Origin: Plutella xylostella
Lineage: Eukaryota; Arthropoda; Insecta; Lepidoptera; Plutellidae
Assembly: GCF_932276165.1 (NCBI RefSeq)
Contig: NC_063999.1
Span: 8,248,501-8,312,500 of the forward strand
DNA: 64,000 nucleotides
Direction of reading: 5' to 3'
The stretch's first letter is position 1. The number at the start of each line of letters is the position of its first letter. Position numbers and translations under genes: made by a program. Shown in pieces: positions 24,301-35,265 of this stretch. The notes under the pieces are model-generated. The model saw only the letters and a program-made list of their open reading frames with translations, ran no database searches and was not told where the DNA came from.

Positions 24301-27300
24301 AGCAGACTGGCCTGAGGCACCAGATCGTGACTGGTCTCCACAACATCAAGCCGATGTTCCAGAAGCCTCTATTGGCCACGCTGGCTCTGCTGTGCAGCAC
24401 CCTGTTCCTTTCTATGGCCATGTGAGTGTAATGTAAGGAGCCGACACAGCTCACCGAGTTAGTAAGCTTAAGTGGCAGTAGGCTGACGGCGTGGCTTAAT
24501 AGCTAGTCACCCCATAGGTATTTCACGCATAATGGCCCACCTTGGAGGCTAAATGCGGAAAATCAGCTCGCCATGATAGATAGATAGATAGATAGAACCT
24601 ATTTATTTATTTGGAAAATCAACAGCGTTACAATGGTACAGATGCAAGGTAAAAAATCATAAAAGTAAGGCCAATTACAGATTTCCTCTATTACTTATGT
24701 ACCTATGTATATGTGTAGAAGAAGTTAGTATTTTTTATTTAACAAATTATAGTTTACTATGTGCTTAGTTTTACATCTTATTTTTTAATTACTAATTACA
24801 AACATAGGTTAGGTAAATTGTAAGGGGTAAACTACCGCACCTATTAGGAAAACGTAGTGTAGGACGCTCTCCAACTAGATGGGGTGACGACTACTGACGA
24901 CTTGCAAAAGTAGGTTGGTAATGATTGGATGCGGATAGCTATAGATCGCATCCAGTTGCGTGCTTTGGGAGAGGCCTAAGTACAACAGTGGACTGCTATA
25001 GGCTGATGATGATTACAGGAGTATACTGATTGAGCCACGACAGTAATTTTAAGTACATGAAAGTACAATTATATAATTCCTCCTATACATATCTGAAAAT
25101 TACACACAGTACCTACACATTATCTGTTATTTTATTATTTACAGAGAAAAGCAAATCTTCAGCGTCTCATTGTAAGCTACGAGTATAAGAAATAGACTTG
25201 TACCAAGCGCAGGGTATTTAGATTGCACGGTTCTTAGAAAACTTATGCTTTCCAACTTGCCAGTCCTTTGCTTAGTCGACCTCGCTGCAGTCGCTGTTTC
25301 TATCAAACTCGAGTCGAAAGCTAGTCAGAGGAACTCATCAGAGGCGATCGTATAGACATATCTAAATATTCTCAAGACCGTAAACCACAGTAAACCACAG
25401 CTCGGTCTAATCCTAGCTACAGCCTAGGCTTTTGAAACTTTACTTTGAAATCCGAAGCGAGAGGGTTGCTCTAGATTTTCAAAAACTAACGATAAAAACT
25501 GTTAAGAAATTGATTTGTTTAACCCATTGAGTGCCGAAGGTACCTAATGTCACGAGGTACCACATGGTACGTACTACGCAATATTGCGTAGTCGGCATTC
25601 AACGTGTTAATAATTATTAATTGTCGAGTTACCTACTATTGGATAATAAATTATTATAAAAGTACTTAATAGTCAAAAAATATGTATTACACCCACGAGC
25701 GATGAAGAAGTCCCAGTGACGTATGGAACTTCAATGATAGTTGGAACTTTTTTATTGTTTGTGAGTTTATAAATTTCGGCTATATTATTATAGGTATAGG
25801 TATAATAATATAATATAGATACTGTTTACAAGACAAATTGCTATGCAGTAGCAATTCCCATAGAGATTCTCTGAATCCTTACAAGCCTGTGGTTAATATC
25901 AAAGGTCTAGTCTGAGCTGTTCACTGGAAATATAACCTTAAAATATCGGTACTCCGTTTCGCCAGAAGCGTGGTTTCCGTGCGCGCGTTTCTAGCGTTTC
26001 CGCCCATCATGAATCCAATTTTGACTGCAACCCAGAATGTAAATATTACTTGTGGAAATGCAATATCAATATTTGCCTTTCCATGTCCCTTGAGGCTCTT
26101 AGCCTCGTATACAAGCGAGAATACTACCTGATAAATATAGCTTTACGGTGTTAAGATTTCTATTAATTAAATATAAATTTAGGTACAGGAACAGATTAAG
26201 AAAGGTACCTAACTCACGAATATAAAGAAACAATCGTCTGTCAGCCGCCTGTTGCCACCTTAACAGTAAACATCAGGAACACACAACCCGAAACAAGTTT
26301 CAAAATCTCTGTCAAGTCAACAGACGCAAACTTAATTGAATTAGGTACAGTTGAAACGAGATAACTGCCAGAGAAAACTGAGATTCGGAACTAGTCAGCG
26401 ACAGACATCGAACTTGGGACTGCAAGTTTGGCGTCTTGTGAACTTGGGTTAGACGTTTCCTGGAGCTATGTCAAAGGGTGTTTGTTATCTTAATAGATGG
26501 CGCGCGCTTTTGAGTAGCACTCTCATGTCTAGAGTAGTAGGTATCTAGCTGAGAAGTCCATTGCATTAGTTCTGTGTAGTAGATGTGGTAAAAACTCTTT
26601 GAAAAACATAATTTACTATTAAAAGTGTTTATATTTTCTTCATTTATTATGTATTTGTTTTGGATTTTTGTTCGCTAACATAATACACTCACGGGCCATG
26701 AAAAGGTTACATTTAAAAAAATACAAAAGTACTCCTAAACTGAAAAGGCTAGCTTAATGACACCTTCTGCAACATTGAAGAACATTTAACATAGTATCAG
26801 GATATAACCAACTAAACACGGTAATATTTTGTTGAAATTTTAAATGAAATGTTCGAAAAAATTGGGGTTGTATGTTAACGGCATTTTGTGAGTGGAACTT
26901 TTTCATTCCCCGTTAGTGTATTATAGTAACAAAGTATTTTTAGACATTAATATTTAAGCGTGTATCTACTATCATGTCCCAATGTAAATGTATCATAATT
27001 TATTATTTAATAGCAGCTTAATAGGCTGAAACTATTAATTTTAGACCAATTTTCACGATTAGCCACTTAACTATTCGAACGATTTCAATAGACAACCTTC
27101 GAATAAAATCATAAAAATCTATAAGTAAAAATTACGACCTACAATTTACCTACAACGTATCGATTTTACATAATTAAGTAATTTCCCATATCGTTTACTG
27201 ATAATACACGAATAAACATCGTAAAATACAGCCTATTCACGGTTCTCATCAAGCAATTATCGTTTCTAGGTACAACATTATACGGTTGTGGTTCCCGCAA

Positions 27301-30300
27301 CTGTCAACTATTATCGAACATTCTGGTATGGACTCGAACAGTACGGGGCAAGATCTCTGCGTATTGCTAGACAATTATACGCAAGGGCTGAAAGATCAGG
27401 CTCTGACTAACCCTGCTGGGGCCAACCATGTGTGCACAGGGGTAAGTACCGTTAAAACAGGTTGGGAGTTTGTCAGCGTCCTACCGATGGCATAGCGTGC
27501 TGAAAATATATTAAATGATGTTAGGTAGGTACCCTTTGTAATAATTATTTATAGTAGGTAATATTTGATGTAATTATTCAAATTAAAACGACTAGAATAT
27601 AGGGATAAAAGGTTGATGATACGTGTATCAATGTAGTGTCAACCTTAGACCGTAATATTTGTTACAATTATTTGTGCGTGTGTGTGTTAATTAAAGTTTT
27701 TCATCAATTTGGTCACGTTAAAAAGAGGTGAAAAAGTGAGAAACAGTACCTACCGTAACTTAAATTATTTAGACAGTTCACCTTCACACAATTTCGCGTT
27801 TGGCCGCGTGCCAGATCGAGGTATTGCAGCGCGGGCCACACACATAATATCTAAATCTAGATCTTGATAAGTTAATATACGATTTAGCTATTTATTTTCC
27901 GCGCCTAAAATGCAACCTGTATTATTTTTTCTTAACGTTTATTCTACAAAGTAATTTAGATATTTATATACATCTTAAGTACCTATAAAAGATCCCGAGG
28001 ACACAGAAATAAAACAAAAACCTCCTGGAAAGATCAGTAGTGGTACTCCCGACGCGCAATCCATTGTGTCACGCTTGCCTTCGAGTCATTTGGCACTCTG
28101 GAACACGATGGTAGCGCCACCTTGCCTACCGTATTTGGTGGTTTTCGGGTGAACTAGTCTAAATTCGGTTACGAACGCAAGTTGGTACTCTTGACCGCCA
28201 TTTTGACAATTGTCAATATTGAACAAACTGGATATACGCAATCGCTAAGGCAAGAAGAAAAAAGTAACTTTATTACTTGTATTTGTACTTGTGAGTGGCG
28301 ATTTTGTGTGGTTTTGTGTGGTACTGGTATTTGAGACTAAAGATGCTGTGTTATGGCTTATTTAGCACTACGAATAGCGATTTAGCGCAATGCGCAGCGA
28401 AGAGATATCCGGAGGCGCAAAAATCAGCGGCGAATGGTGAGATATTTGGACGAAGCAGTGGAAATGGGACAGGCGGAGTTCGTCGATAATTACCGCCTCA
28501 CAAAAGAAGTTTTTGATGAACTATGTGGAGACATAGAGCCCTTCATGAAGGAAGGGTTTAGGCCTAGTCCACCACGCTGGCCTAGTGCGGGTTGGTGGAC
28601 CCCAACACAAGCAAGCTTGTGCTGAAAGAGTTTATTTATTTATTTGAAGACCAACAAATGATACACTTGTTACATACATCAAGGCTACATAAATAAAATA
28701 CAGTACAGGCCTCTGACTAGGATTAAGGACTGCTGCCGAAGCAGCAACCGGGCCCCACAGCTTAACGTGCCGTCCGAAGCACGGAAGCGTCCAGAAAAGA
28801 ACCACTTGAAATTGGTCACCCATCCAATGGCTGACCGTGCCAGTTGTTGCTTAACCTCAGTGATCAGTTACGATCACTGAAGCCCGCTCGACTACAGACG
28901 CTTCGATAGTGTCAACTTGAGACTATTCACGACAGTTTTTGTTATTTTTTCCTTTTCATTCATTCTTTCACAAAGTCGATAAAACAGTTTCAAACAATCA
29001 TAACCAAATTTTAAGTGAAACCGAATTGTAACCAAATAGACGTCAAGAGTACCAAATCTAAATTGAAATTGGTTCTGACTCGAGCACAATATTAACGCAA
29101 TATGAATAACCGTCTTGCGTATCAAGAGTAGCAGTACAGATCTTCTTACCAATAACCCTGTATAAATGAAATAATACTTTGGTGAATAATCGTTAATAAT
29201 GTAGGTATTTTAGCATTAATACTGCTCCACGGTATTTTAAAATCTATTAATTAGATTTTAATAATGCTTCTTCTTTTTTCAGAAACCCAGTGGCACTGAA
29301 ACGTACATAAACAGCATTATTCTGGGCTCAGTGTGTGTAATACCGTACCTCATAAGTGGTATCCTGGTAAACAAAGTGGGCAAGAAGAACATGATGTTTT
29401 GTTCGGCTGTCATCGCGATTGGCGTGACCTTGGGCTTGCGATATTCCAATACCAAGCCCTTAGTTGTAGCACTGTTTTCCATTGACACCGCTATTCTGCA
29501 AATCATGCTGAGTTTATCGCAAGCTTTTGTGATAGAGTTCTTCCCTACGACTATGAGGTGAGTTGTATTGGAAGTTCTCATAATTTATAACTATAAGATA
29601 TGCTCATAATACACTCGCGAGCAATGAGAAAGGTCCAGTGACAATAGCAACATATAATTAATAAACGGAAAAGAATAGCTTATAGTTATTATGAAGTCTG
29701 CAATATTGAAGCAGCGCATTGAAGTTAAAGAAGAAAAATATCGTGAGAAAATATGTATAATATTATGTAGATAATCATATACATATGTGAACCCATCAAA
29801 CCGGGGTCTAAAGTGGTGGAATATGGTCCAAGCTTAGGAAGGGAGTTTAGACCTTGGGGGTTTACTTCGAACGATCAAGGTGAAGGCCCTTTGATCCCAC
29901 AATGAAATAAATATCGATAAAAACGAAGAGTGCGTTGGTCAGGCACGTGTATCATTATAACAAACTTGTAATATATATAAAAATAATATTACTTACGATG
30001 TAGCTAACAGGAAGAGGATCCGGAGTGCTTGTTACCCGTGGTACAATTTAATTAAACTTAATCATGTTTCTTGAGAATTTCAAAGAAAATAAGAAAATAT
30101 ATAACCAAAAGGATTGTGCTTGTTAATTTTTAGTCCCTTTTCCCTTTATTAAAAGGGTATGTTTAAAAAAAATGCTGCAAGGCTTATAGCTAGATTCACA
30201 ATGGCTGAACCGGTCAATAATCTGGAAGTAGATGAACACATTTCACCAGTGTTTAATTTAATAATATTCAGAGGCATTAGGTACCTATTTGAAAGCGCAA

Positions 30301-32618
30301 AATATAGTTTAGGTAAGTAATTACAGTTTGACGTGTTTCTAGATTTTGGCACTGCTGCTAATCCCCAAGTTATAAAAATAATGTCTGGGTGTAAGTTTTA
30401 CAAAAGTGCCTTTGAGTTTTTTTAAGCTCAGACAAGAAAAGTCGACCTTTCGTTTATTTTTAGGTCGCTCTTAAAAAGTCACTTTAAGTTTATTTAAACA
30501 ATAGAGAGAAAAGAGATGGCTTTTGTTGCAGACTATTGATACGTAAAACGGACAATGTTGAAAGTCTTATAAGAAGCTATCGAAATAAGCCTAAAAAATT
30601 ACTGATATACCTAGTTTCTTCTTTTTAGTATTATTACACTCAGGTGCAAAGAAACAATTCCACTTACAAATCGCAGACTCCAAATTGCCCCAATTTAAAA
30701 AAAAATTAATAGGAAATTTGATCAAAATATTTTCGTTTTAGTTATTAATATTCTAATGCGCAGTTAAATGAACTTACATATTACATAAGGCGTCATTATG
30801 ATAGTTTTTTTTCGTTTAGGAGTAGGTAATTTGATGATTTTCTCAATAGAACTTTTTTATTGCCCGTGACTATATTATAGCAATTGGAAGTTCCAAGATA
30901 CATAACCTGATAAAACTTTAAGACGACCTTAAATCTATAGCTACCTTGCTTGGGTAAAAGGTACACGAATAGAAAGTGATAAAAATTGATTCAGGGTCGA
31001 CATTAGGTTAAAGTTCCTTCTTCCAACTCAGCAATACTGAAATTATGGTTTCCCGAATAAGCACTATCAGACTTGAACTGAAACCTTGCTTTCAATCGGT
31101 ACGCCATCTTTAGACAGTTCATATAAAGTGGCTCGACGGAAAGGAAGGTTCATGCAAATTGTCCAACCATATACCCGAAGTGCATTCTTCATGCTTGATC
31201 CTGTGATAACGTTTTCGCTGCATTCGCTCCAGTCAAATTAAATTATCATTTTAATAAGTTCTGTGTCACAATTTATGGATTTCGGTGAGGGCTTACCATT
31301 TATTTGAATATCAGGCTGATGCCGCATGCCGCTACACGAGTTCGTTGTCGATGTAGATAAACGTCACTATCATAAGATAGATCATTAGAGTTAACAGTCT
31401 GTCTATGTACACAAAAGCGCACTTAGAATTAACGCGATTTCTTCCAGTCAACCTTTATTTTGAATAAATACAAATCTTACTTATCCTACTCTTTTATAGA
31501 GAATATGCAGTAGAAATAATGTATCTGATGTTAATTAACCGCCAAAAATGGAGGAGGTTCTCAATTCGTTTGTAAATTTTTTATATTAATTATTATTTTT
31601 TAATTTTCAGAACCCTGGCAATAGCGATCCTGATGATGGTCGGTCGTATCGGCACGCTTCTAGGGAACGTCGCTTTCCCCATACTGCTGAATATGGGATG
31701 TGTCATCCCTTTCTTCTCTATGGCGGGGGTTTTGTGTGGTACGATATTTTATTTATTTATTTAACTCTTTGCTGGATAAATATAGGATATAAGTGTACAA
31801 AAGTATATTATCTCTTTGCTGAACCAATATAGGATATAAGTGTGCAAATGCATAAGTATTATGTTAATTCCAGAAGCTTCGTTTTGACTTTGTTTCTTTT
31901 TTTGGAGTTAAACATCCTTAAGAGGAGAGTATACCTTCGCGATTCTAGCGAAATAGGTATTTAGGAAAAGATATTATGTTATCACTTGCGCTCTCATGCC
32001 CCGGAAACGGGTGCGATAGAGATGCACTACAGCACGCGACTGACAATAGGTACTTTTCATAATGAAATTATAGTTTCGGGAGAAAACGTTTTACACTAAC
32101 TAAATATCAACCAATCTTTTAGATTTTGGTGTCAATCGCTTCAGCATAATATATTCTAGGTTTAAAGGTTTCGCTTTTTTAAAAAAAAATACGTTGTTAT
32201 TGTTCAACCAACGGCTTGATTCAACACACAAAAATTACGTTATTTGAGGTGCCTATAACTTTGAACCTATAAAAAATTTCGAAAAAAGAAAAAGCTATAA
32301 ACCACGTTATTCCTTGTGTCAATGACATACTAAAAAATTATGGAAATTGGATAATATTTAGAGGTAGTCAAACGTTTTTTTTTTTGTATGGACAAGCAAG
32401 TGCTATACTCTCCTCTTAAAATAGGTGAGAGAAAGGGGTTTGAAAGCCAAATTTTTTTTAAGTTTTTGCTTTCATAAAATACAAACTTCGTGTTGTGTCA
32501 TCTACAAAAACAACGCCAAACAGTAGTACCTACTATCTGCATTAACACTTTAATTTTATAATTTTTGTTTGCAGTGGTGACGGTGGTGGTAGTCTTCTTG
32601 CCGTCGAAGAAAACGTAA
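15301..32618 (+). CDS. SV2/SVOP-like MFS transporter, complete downstream paralogue
   Basis: This is a complete 532-residue major facilitator transporter related to synaptic vesicle glycoprotein 2 and SVOP, expected in plasma or organelle membranes. The substrate is unknown. Exons: 15301-15337, 16798-17028, 17844-18006, 21754-21862, 22389-22461, 22810-22994, 24240-24421, 27270-27441, 29283-29557, 31611-31738, 32575-32618. They sum to 1599 nt in one frame ending in TAA. The first helix follows KECKFGLFHVR. Motif A (GGFLTDTFGRR) is at 98-108, the sugar-porter-like PESPK at 231-235, and the second-half VGKK near 416-419. The lumenal loop has C357 and C382 with sequons at N350 and N362, as in SV2 proteins. 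All junctions are GT-AG, though GTACGA after 31738 is weak. Tandem duplication with the gene at 304-4726 is clear from matching exon lengths. Introns 4 and 6 have unusual structures, listed separately. Confidence 0.92.
15338..16797. other. Intron 1 of the downstream transporter
   Basis: Mostly unassigned AT-rich sequence. A family-B MITE fills 16666-16779 (left end GGTATACTAAGCCGAAAGGA, right end TTTTTGCAACATCTGTATA) and stops 18 bp before the exon 2 acceptor. Sequence at 15505-15630 has words also found near 46.57 and 61.33 kb (GCGAACCACGACT), pointing to an unclassified repeat. Confidence 0.5.
17058..17271. repeat. MITE family A copy in intron 2
   Basis: It begins TACACACGAGCAATTAAGAAG, a diverged family-A end, and ends TTTTTCATTTCCCGCAAGTGTA. 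The interior shares words such as TTCCGTTTAGGAGTAA with the copies at 2293 and 30635. It starts 30 bp after exon 2. Confidence 0.65.
17276..17692 (+). repeat. tRNA-headed SINE or LINE-tailed repeat in intron 2
   Basis: A pol III B-box-like GGGTTCGATTCCCGTG at about 17367 follows a tRNA-like head. The body includes TTGGGCCATGAGACTGATGG, and the end is GGCCGCCGTGGTCGAAATTCGGCTAGGAGGACATTATT, a 3' tail I recognise from lepidopteran SINE/RTE repeats. Exact borders are uncertain. It is not a functional tRNA. Confidence 0.55.
17755..17807. repeat. MITE family B, right arm
   Basis: TTTCGGCTTAGTATACCC and TTTTTGCAACACC form the right end of family B. It stops about 35 bp before the exon 3 acceptor. 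Confidence 0.6.
18631..18771. repeat. Harbinger-like foldback MITE in intron 3
   Basis: The arms are inverted for about 55 bp (TTTCACAATGTCTGGTTAGT and so on). TAA flanks both ends (18628-18630 and 18772-18774), matching the TWA target duplication of PIF/Harbinger elements. Confidence 0.75.
18775..21753. other. Rest of intron 3
   Basis: The large intron is AT-rich. Recognised items are the foldback MITE at 20295-20421 and a broken RTE-like tail at about 21236-21436 (AAGTGGGCCGGCCATATGCC, then the RW-TDD region with stops). A 15-bp-stem hairpin around ATTTAAATGAGTCTG sits at 20478-20522, and a small SINE fragment (GGCATATGCACAAAGGTT) near 20837. The rest is unassigned. Confidence 0.5.
20295..20421. 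repeat. Foldback MITE (TTAAGACGTGACAAAAGTT), copy 2
   Basis: This has the same arms as the copy at 10431-10562 (TTTAAGACATGACAAAAGTT on the left, AACTTTTGTCACGTCTTAA on the right) with the outer GGGCTAACGCGGGGCGC end. The loop differs between the two copies. Confidence 0.7.
21872..22141 (-). mobile_element. tRNA-derived SINE type 1 in intron 4
   Basis: A minus-strand SINE with its (GAATA)n tail at 21872 and its tRNA-like head (GGAGCGGTGGTAGCTCAGTC) at about 22141. Compared with the full copies at 43952 and 51096, the B-box segment between head and body has been deleted. The tail begins only 10 bases after the end of exon 4. Confidence 0.75.
22142..22385 (-). mobile_element. tRNA-derived SINE type 2 in intron 4
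   Basis: A minus-strand SINE whose head (CGACCGAATAGTGTAGTG, with B-box GGTTCAATCCCCGGC) ends three bases before exon 5. The head matches the copy at 44689-44943. The two SINEs together cover almost all of the 526-bp intron, and the splice acceptor CAG follows directly. Confidence 0.75.
22995..23780. other. Intron 6, left part
   Basis: At 23030-23095 is a LINE/SINE-type fragment (CCCACTGCTGAGACACGGGTCTCC, GAAGGAAGGGTTT) of the sort found in lepidopteran RTE 3' ends. The remainder is unassigned AT-rich sequence. Confidence 0.4.
23781..24239 (+). repeat. Tandem array of decoy splice acceptors and exon 7 heads
   Basis: The polypyrimidine tract, AG and first roughly 60 nt of exon 7 (TGCGGCTCCCTATGGCAGAA) occur three extra times upstream. 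The AGs end at 23789, 23922 and 24106, and the genuine one at 24239. Spacings are 133, 184 and 133 bp. The 184-bp interval contains a further 51-bp partial repeat. In the exon frame every decoy has an early stop: TAG at codon 5, TAG at codon 15, TGA at codon 5. Only the fourth copy continues into the conserved coding sequence. Confidence 0.85.
25688..25769. repeat. MITE family A, short copy
   Basis: Ends TACACCCACGAGCGATGAAG and TTTTTTATTGTTTGTGAGTTTA are inverted partners with most of the interior lost. Confidence 0.55.
26684..26920. repeat. MITE family A, full-length copy (inverted)
   Basis: Ends TACACTCACGGGCCATGAAA and TTTTTCATTCCCCGTTAGTGTA. The interior is the reverse complement of the 2293-2529 copy (for example ACTCCTAAACTGAAAAGGCT and CCAACTAAACACGGTAATAT). 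Confidence 0.75.
28386..28553 (+). pseudogene. PIF/Harbinger transposase N-terminal fragment
   Basis: An open stretch of about 56 codons encodes QRRMVRYLDEAVEMGQAEF, then VDNYRLTKEVFDELC and DIEPFM. This is the N-terminal helical region typical of HARBI1-type transposases. The catalytic DDE part is missing: homology stops where a SINE/LINE fragment begins at about 28554. It is a dead remnant. Confidence 0.6.
28626..28905 (-). mobile_element. 5S rRNA-derived SINE
   Basis: On the minus strand the head contains CGATCACTGAGGTTAAGCAA and, about 20 nt later, CATTGGATGGGTGACC. These match the conserved box A to box C region of eukaryotic 5S rRNA (CGATCACCGAAGTTAAGCAA, TTGGATGGGTGACC). The 3' end has an (AAATA)n tail, seen as TTTATTTATTTATTT at 28630. 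It is a SINE3-type retroposon rather than a 5S gene, since the rest of the 5S molecule is absent. It lies in the broken Harbinger element. Confidence 0.7.
29558..31610. other. Intron 9 of the downstream transporter
   Basis: It contains a left arm of MITE family A at 29610-29735, a SINE type 1 body fragment on plus at about 29790-29880 (GTGAACCCATCAAACC, TGGTCCAAGCTTAGGAAGGG), and a fuller family-A copy at 30635-30873. The rest is unassigned. Confidence 0.5.
30635..30873. repeat. MITE family A copy in intron 9
   Basis: Diverged ends TACACTCAGGTGCAAAG and TTATTGCCCGTGACTATA surround an interior shared with the 2293 copy (CCCCAATTT, ATTTTCGTTTTAGTTATTAA, TCGTTTAGGAGTA). Confidence 0.65.
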
Positions 32619-32632
32619 ACTACTCAAGTAGA

Positions 32633-32638
32633 AATAAA
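32633..32638 (+). terminator. Poly(A) signal of the downstream transporter
   Basis: AATAAA lies 15 nt after the stop codon. A second AATAAA occurs near 32689. Either would give a very short 3' UTR. Confidence 0.5.
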
Positions 32639-32728
32639 ACACTTATTTGAAATGAATCCATTTTGTCGCTACTGAAGACGTTGTGTGCAATAAATAATTG
32701 AGTATTGAGTATTGTTTAGGGTCTGTGG

Positions 32729-32876
32729 GGTTACCACCATCGACACATTAGCAATTAACAATCCGCAGCGTCGCTCGTCTGGCAGATCTGACGTAACTTG
32801 TATGGATTTGACAGATGTTTGACAGGCGAGCGACGCTGTTTAAGGATTGTTAATTGCTAATGTATCGGTGGTGGTA
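32729..32876. repeat. Foldback MITE after the transporter gene
   Basis: Long inverted arms (ACATTAGCAATTAACAATCC and AGCGTCGCTCG) surround a short loop. It begins about 110 bp after the stop codon. No clear target duplication was identified. Confidence 0.65.
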
Positions 32877-32879
32877 CAG

Positions 32880-35047
32880 TAGCTATTCTACGGTGGCTGT
32901 ATAGCCACATACTAGCTTGGTGGAGAGAAGAACACACTTTTACTCGTTTGAAATAGAACCTCAAGTCCTTATTGTATGAAGGTCTGTGTGAACAGACCCT
33001 TAGATATACTTCGACAGTGGTTGGTATTATTTGTATTGAGCGTTGTAAAAAACTAATATTAATTTTATTAGTTGATAATTTTAAAATGTGATATATTTAA
33101 TAGGTACTTTCAAAAGTGAATAATTATGAAGACACTTAATTTATTTAATAAATAACCGGAAAACAGGCTTGTTGTTTTCTTCATAATGTTGTGATCCAAA
33201 ATCTATTAGGTATACTTAATCGAACGAATCACGTATCTTGTTAATCGAACGAATTCACCGACGAAATTGATGCCGTGTCGATTTGCACAAAAGTCAGCGT
33301 TACTGGACAAAAAATAAGCGATAGGTAAGCATATTAAATAAATACTGAATTAGGATTGCTCGCTGTCATATTAAATTACAATCATTATGATGATCTCTTC
33401 CTGATCCTCTTATTCCAATAAATGATGCATACCTACATAAACTAAACATATGAATGTATACCCACATTAATAAGTTATACATTATTACATATTTATGCAG
33501 GTATGGGGTAATACCTAGTCATGTCAGGTAATAGTCATGGAAGAGATGTGTGTCACCCGTGTGCAACTACTATGGTTAATGATAGTTATTTAGCATGGTG
33601 ATAGATGGATAATGGACAACGTAGTTTTCGTGAAATAACAAGATAAGTAACTATTAGTAAGTAAGTAGGTATATATGGGTTAGAATATGTTACTTACGTT
33701 AGTACCTATTTATGTAGCTATAGTATGTATGGTCTATTTAGTTATATTATAATGAGTTAGATAGTAGGTACACCTCAAATTTTCTTTATTTCTATTTTGT
33801 TTATGTTTATGGTTGATCGCTCTTAGCAATAAGGCCGCCTCCTATTGTTAATTGTTTCTAGTTTATAAGTATTGTCTGTATGTTTAAATACTTTGTGGTG
33901 ACCAATAAAGTTATATTGTATTGTAACTAAAAAAGTACGACACTTAGTTAGTGAGTACCAATAAAATTTAATTTTTCATTTAAATAAATTTTAATTGTAA
34001 AAGCAAAAATATACGAATTCACTGGGTTTCAATAAAAATGATAAAACAAAACATATCAGTAAAGGCATGCGGTGCGGAAAAACGCAACTTTTTTCAGTAT
34101 TTTCAGTGGTTTGTGCTAATGTAACTTTTATACCTGTAACACGCTACACTGATCCACAAACGATTTTCAGATGGTAAATATTATTTTATACCTATAGGGT
34201 ATAGGGTATATATATTATAATATCTTTTACATCTGTAACTCTACAGGGACCTTTTTATTATTGTTACATAATGTACTTAAGTAATAAAGGTTCAATTAAG
34301 CGAACTTAATGCTAAAAGCATTTTCAACAGTCACTCGGAAGGAGGTTCAGAAGGTATTTATAGGTACTTGAATTTTATGAAACCGACTGAATGCATTTAT
34401 CAGCGAAAATGTATAGGAATAATTTTATCAAATACTCCGTGCACCAGTCAATGAACAAAATGTAGGTATACTTTTTTTAAACTTTACACCTAAAATTTTC
34501 TTTATTTCTATTTTTTTATGTTTATGGTTGATCGCTCTTAGTTACTTACTAGTCATACTATATTTTTAAAATAAATGTTTTATAGCATTTTCTTTAATAC
34601 TTAATTATTTTACTGTGTATATATTTTATAACTGTATTTCATCCACAAATAGGAGATACGTCCCTTAACAGAAAAATTCTATGATTGACTAATGATGATG
34701 ATAAATCTAAAATGGCGTATCCCAAGCACAAGTTATGAATATTCACAGATTCCTGAACGGAGTCCCGGTGTCAACATTGATCAGGAATATCCAGAATATC
34801 TAAACTAACTTTAGGACGTGGCTGATTTGGTTAGTCATAACTTGGTCAAGATGTCAGTATCCATTGAATCAAGATTTAACTAAATAATTGTGTTTAGCTC
34901 GTCTCTGTCAATATTGAAACTATATAAGTAGAAAGTTTACAAAATGAGACCGTAATTCTGTACTTCAGTGGTAGACAGTAATATAAGTGATTTTTTTTAA
35001 GTAAAAAGTATATTTTTTCTCTTACTTAACTGATCGCTTCTCATTCT
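32880..35047. other. Intergenic with LINE 3' UTR fragments
   Basis: Two partial copies of the same sequence, TTTATGGTTGATCGCTCTTA, occur at about 33772-33935 and 34487-34545. The first ends in an AATAAA-containing 3' end (CAATAAAGTTATATTG). They look like 3' UTR pieces of a non-LTR retrotransposon. No gene is seen. Confidence 0.4.
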
Positions 35048-35265
35048 TTGACATTACTGACCGTCCTCAACGGTCAAGTCGAAATTTGCTCTTTCGTACC
35101 CCAGAGCATAATGCGGCAGGGTATTCGGATTCGTTCACCATGTCAGCGGTTCGCCTTTGGAACGAGTTACCATTGCATATAAGGCAATCGCAGTCCATAG
35201 AAACCTTTAAGTCTAAGGTTCGTCTGCACTACCTCCAGAAACAGAACAATCAGCAGCAGATCTAA
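35048..35265 (+). pseudogene. 3' end of a CR1/Jockey-like non-LTR reverse transcriptase ORF
   Basis: An open stretch of about 72 codons ending in TAA encodes the conserved extreme C-terminus of LINE ORF2: FRTPEHNAAGYSDSFTMSAV, then RLWNELPLHIR and ETFKSKVRLHYL. The 5' remainder is missing, so this is a 5'-truncated insertion. A TA/CA microsatellite follows at 35357-35440. Confidence 0.65.

Larger units (their letters stand above)
24422..27269. other. Intron 7 with LINE tail and MITEs
   Basis: It contains a (GATA)n run at 24575-24596 and an RTE-like 3' end on plus at about 24838-25012 (GGGGTGACGAC, GGATGCG, GCGTGCTTTGGGAGAGGCC, GCAGTGGACTGCTATAGG-type end). Two family-A MITEs are listed separately. 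The remainder is unassigned. Confidence 0.5.
28040..29135 (+). mobile_element. Degenerate PIF/Harbinger element in intron 8
   Basis: Inverted GGTACTCTTGAC-like motifs mark both sides (TGGTACTCCCGACGCGCAA at 28049 and GTTGGTACTCTTGACC at 28180 on the left, their reverse complements near 29041 and 29113 on the right). A fragment of Harbinger transposase sits between them and two SINE-type insertions follow it. The outer borders are approximate and no target duplication was found. Confidence 0.45.

Noticed and set aside
28626..28905. A functional 5S rRNA gene
   Set aside because: Only the internal promoter region is 5S-like. The outer stem sequences are missing and an (AAATA)n tail is present, as in a SINE.
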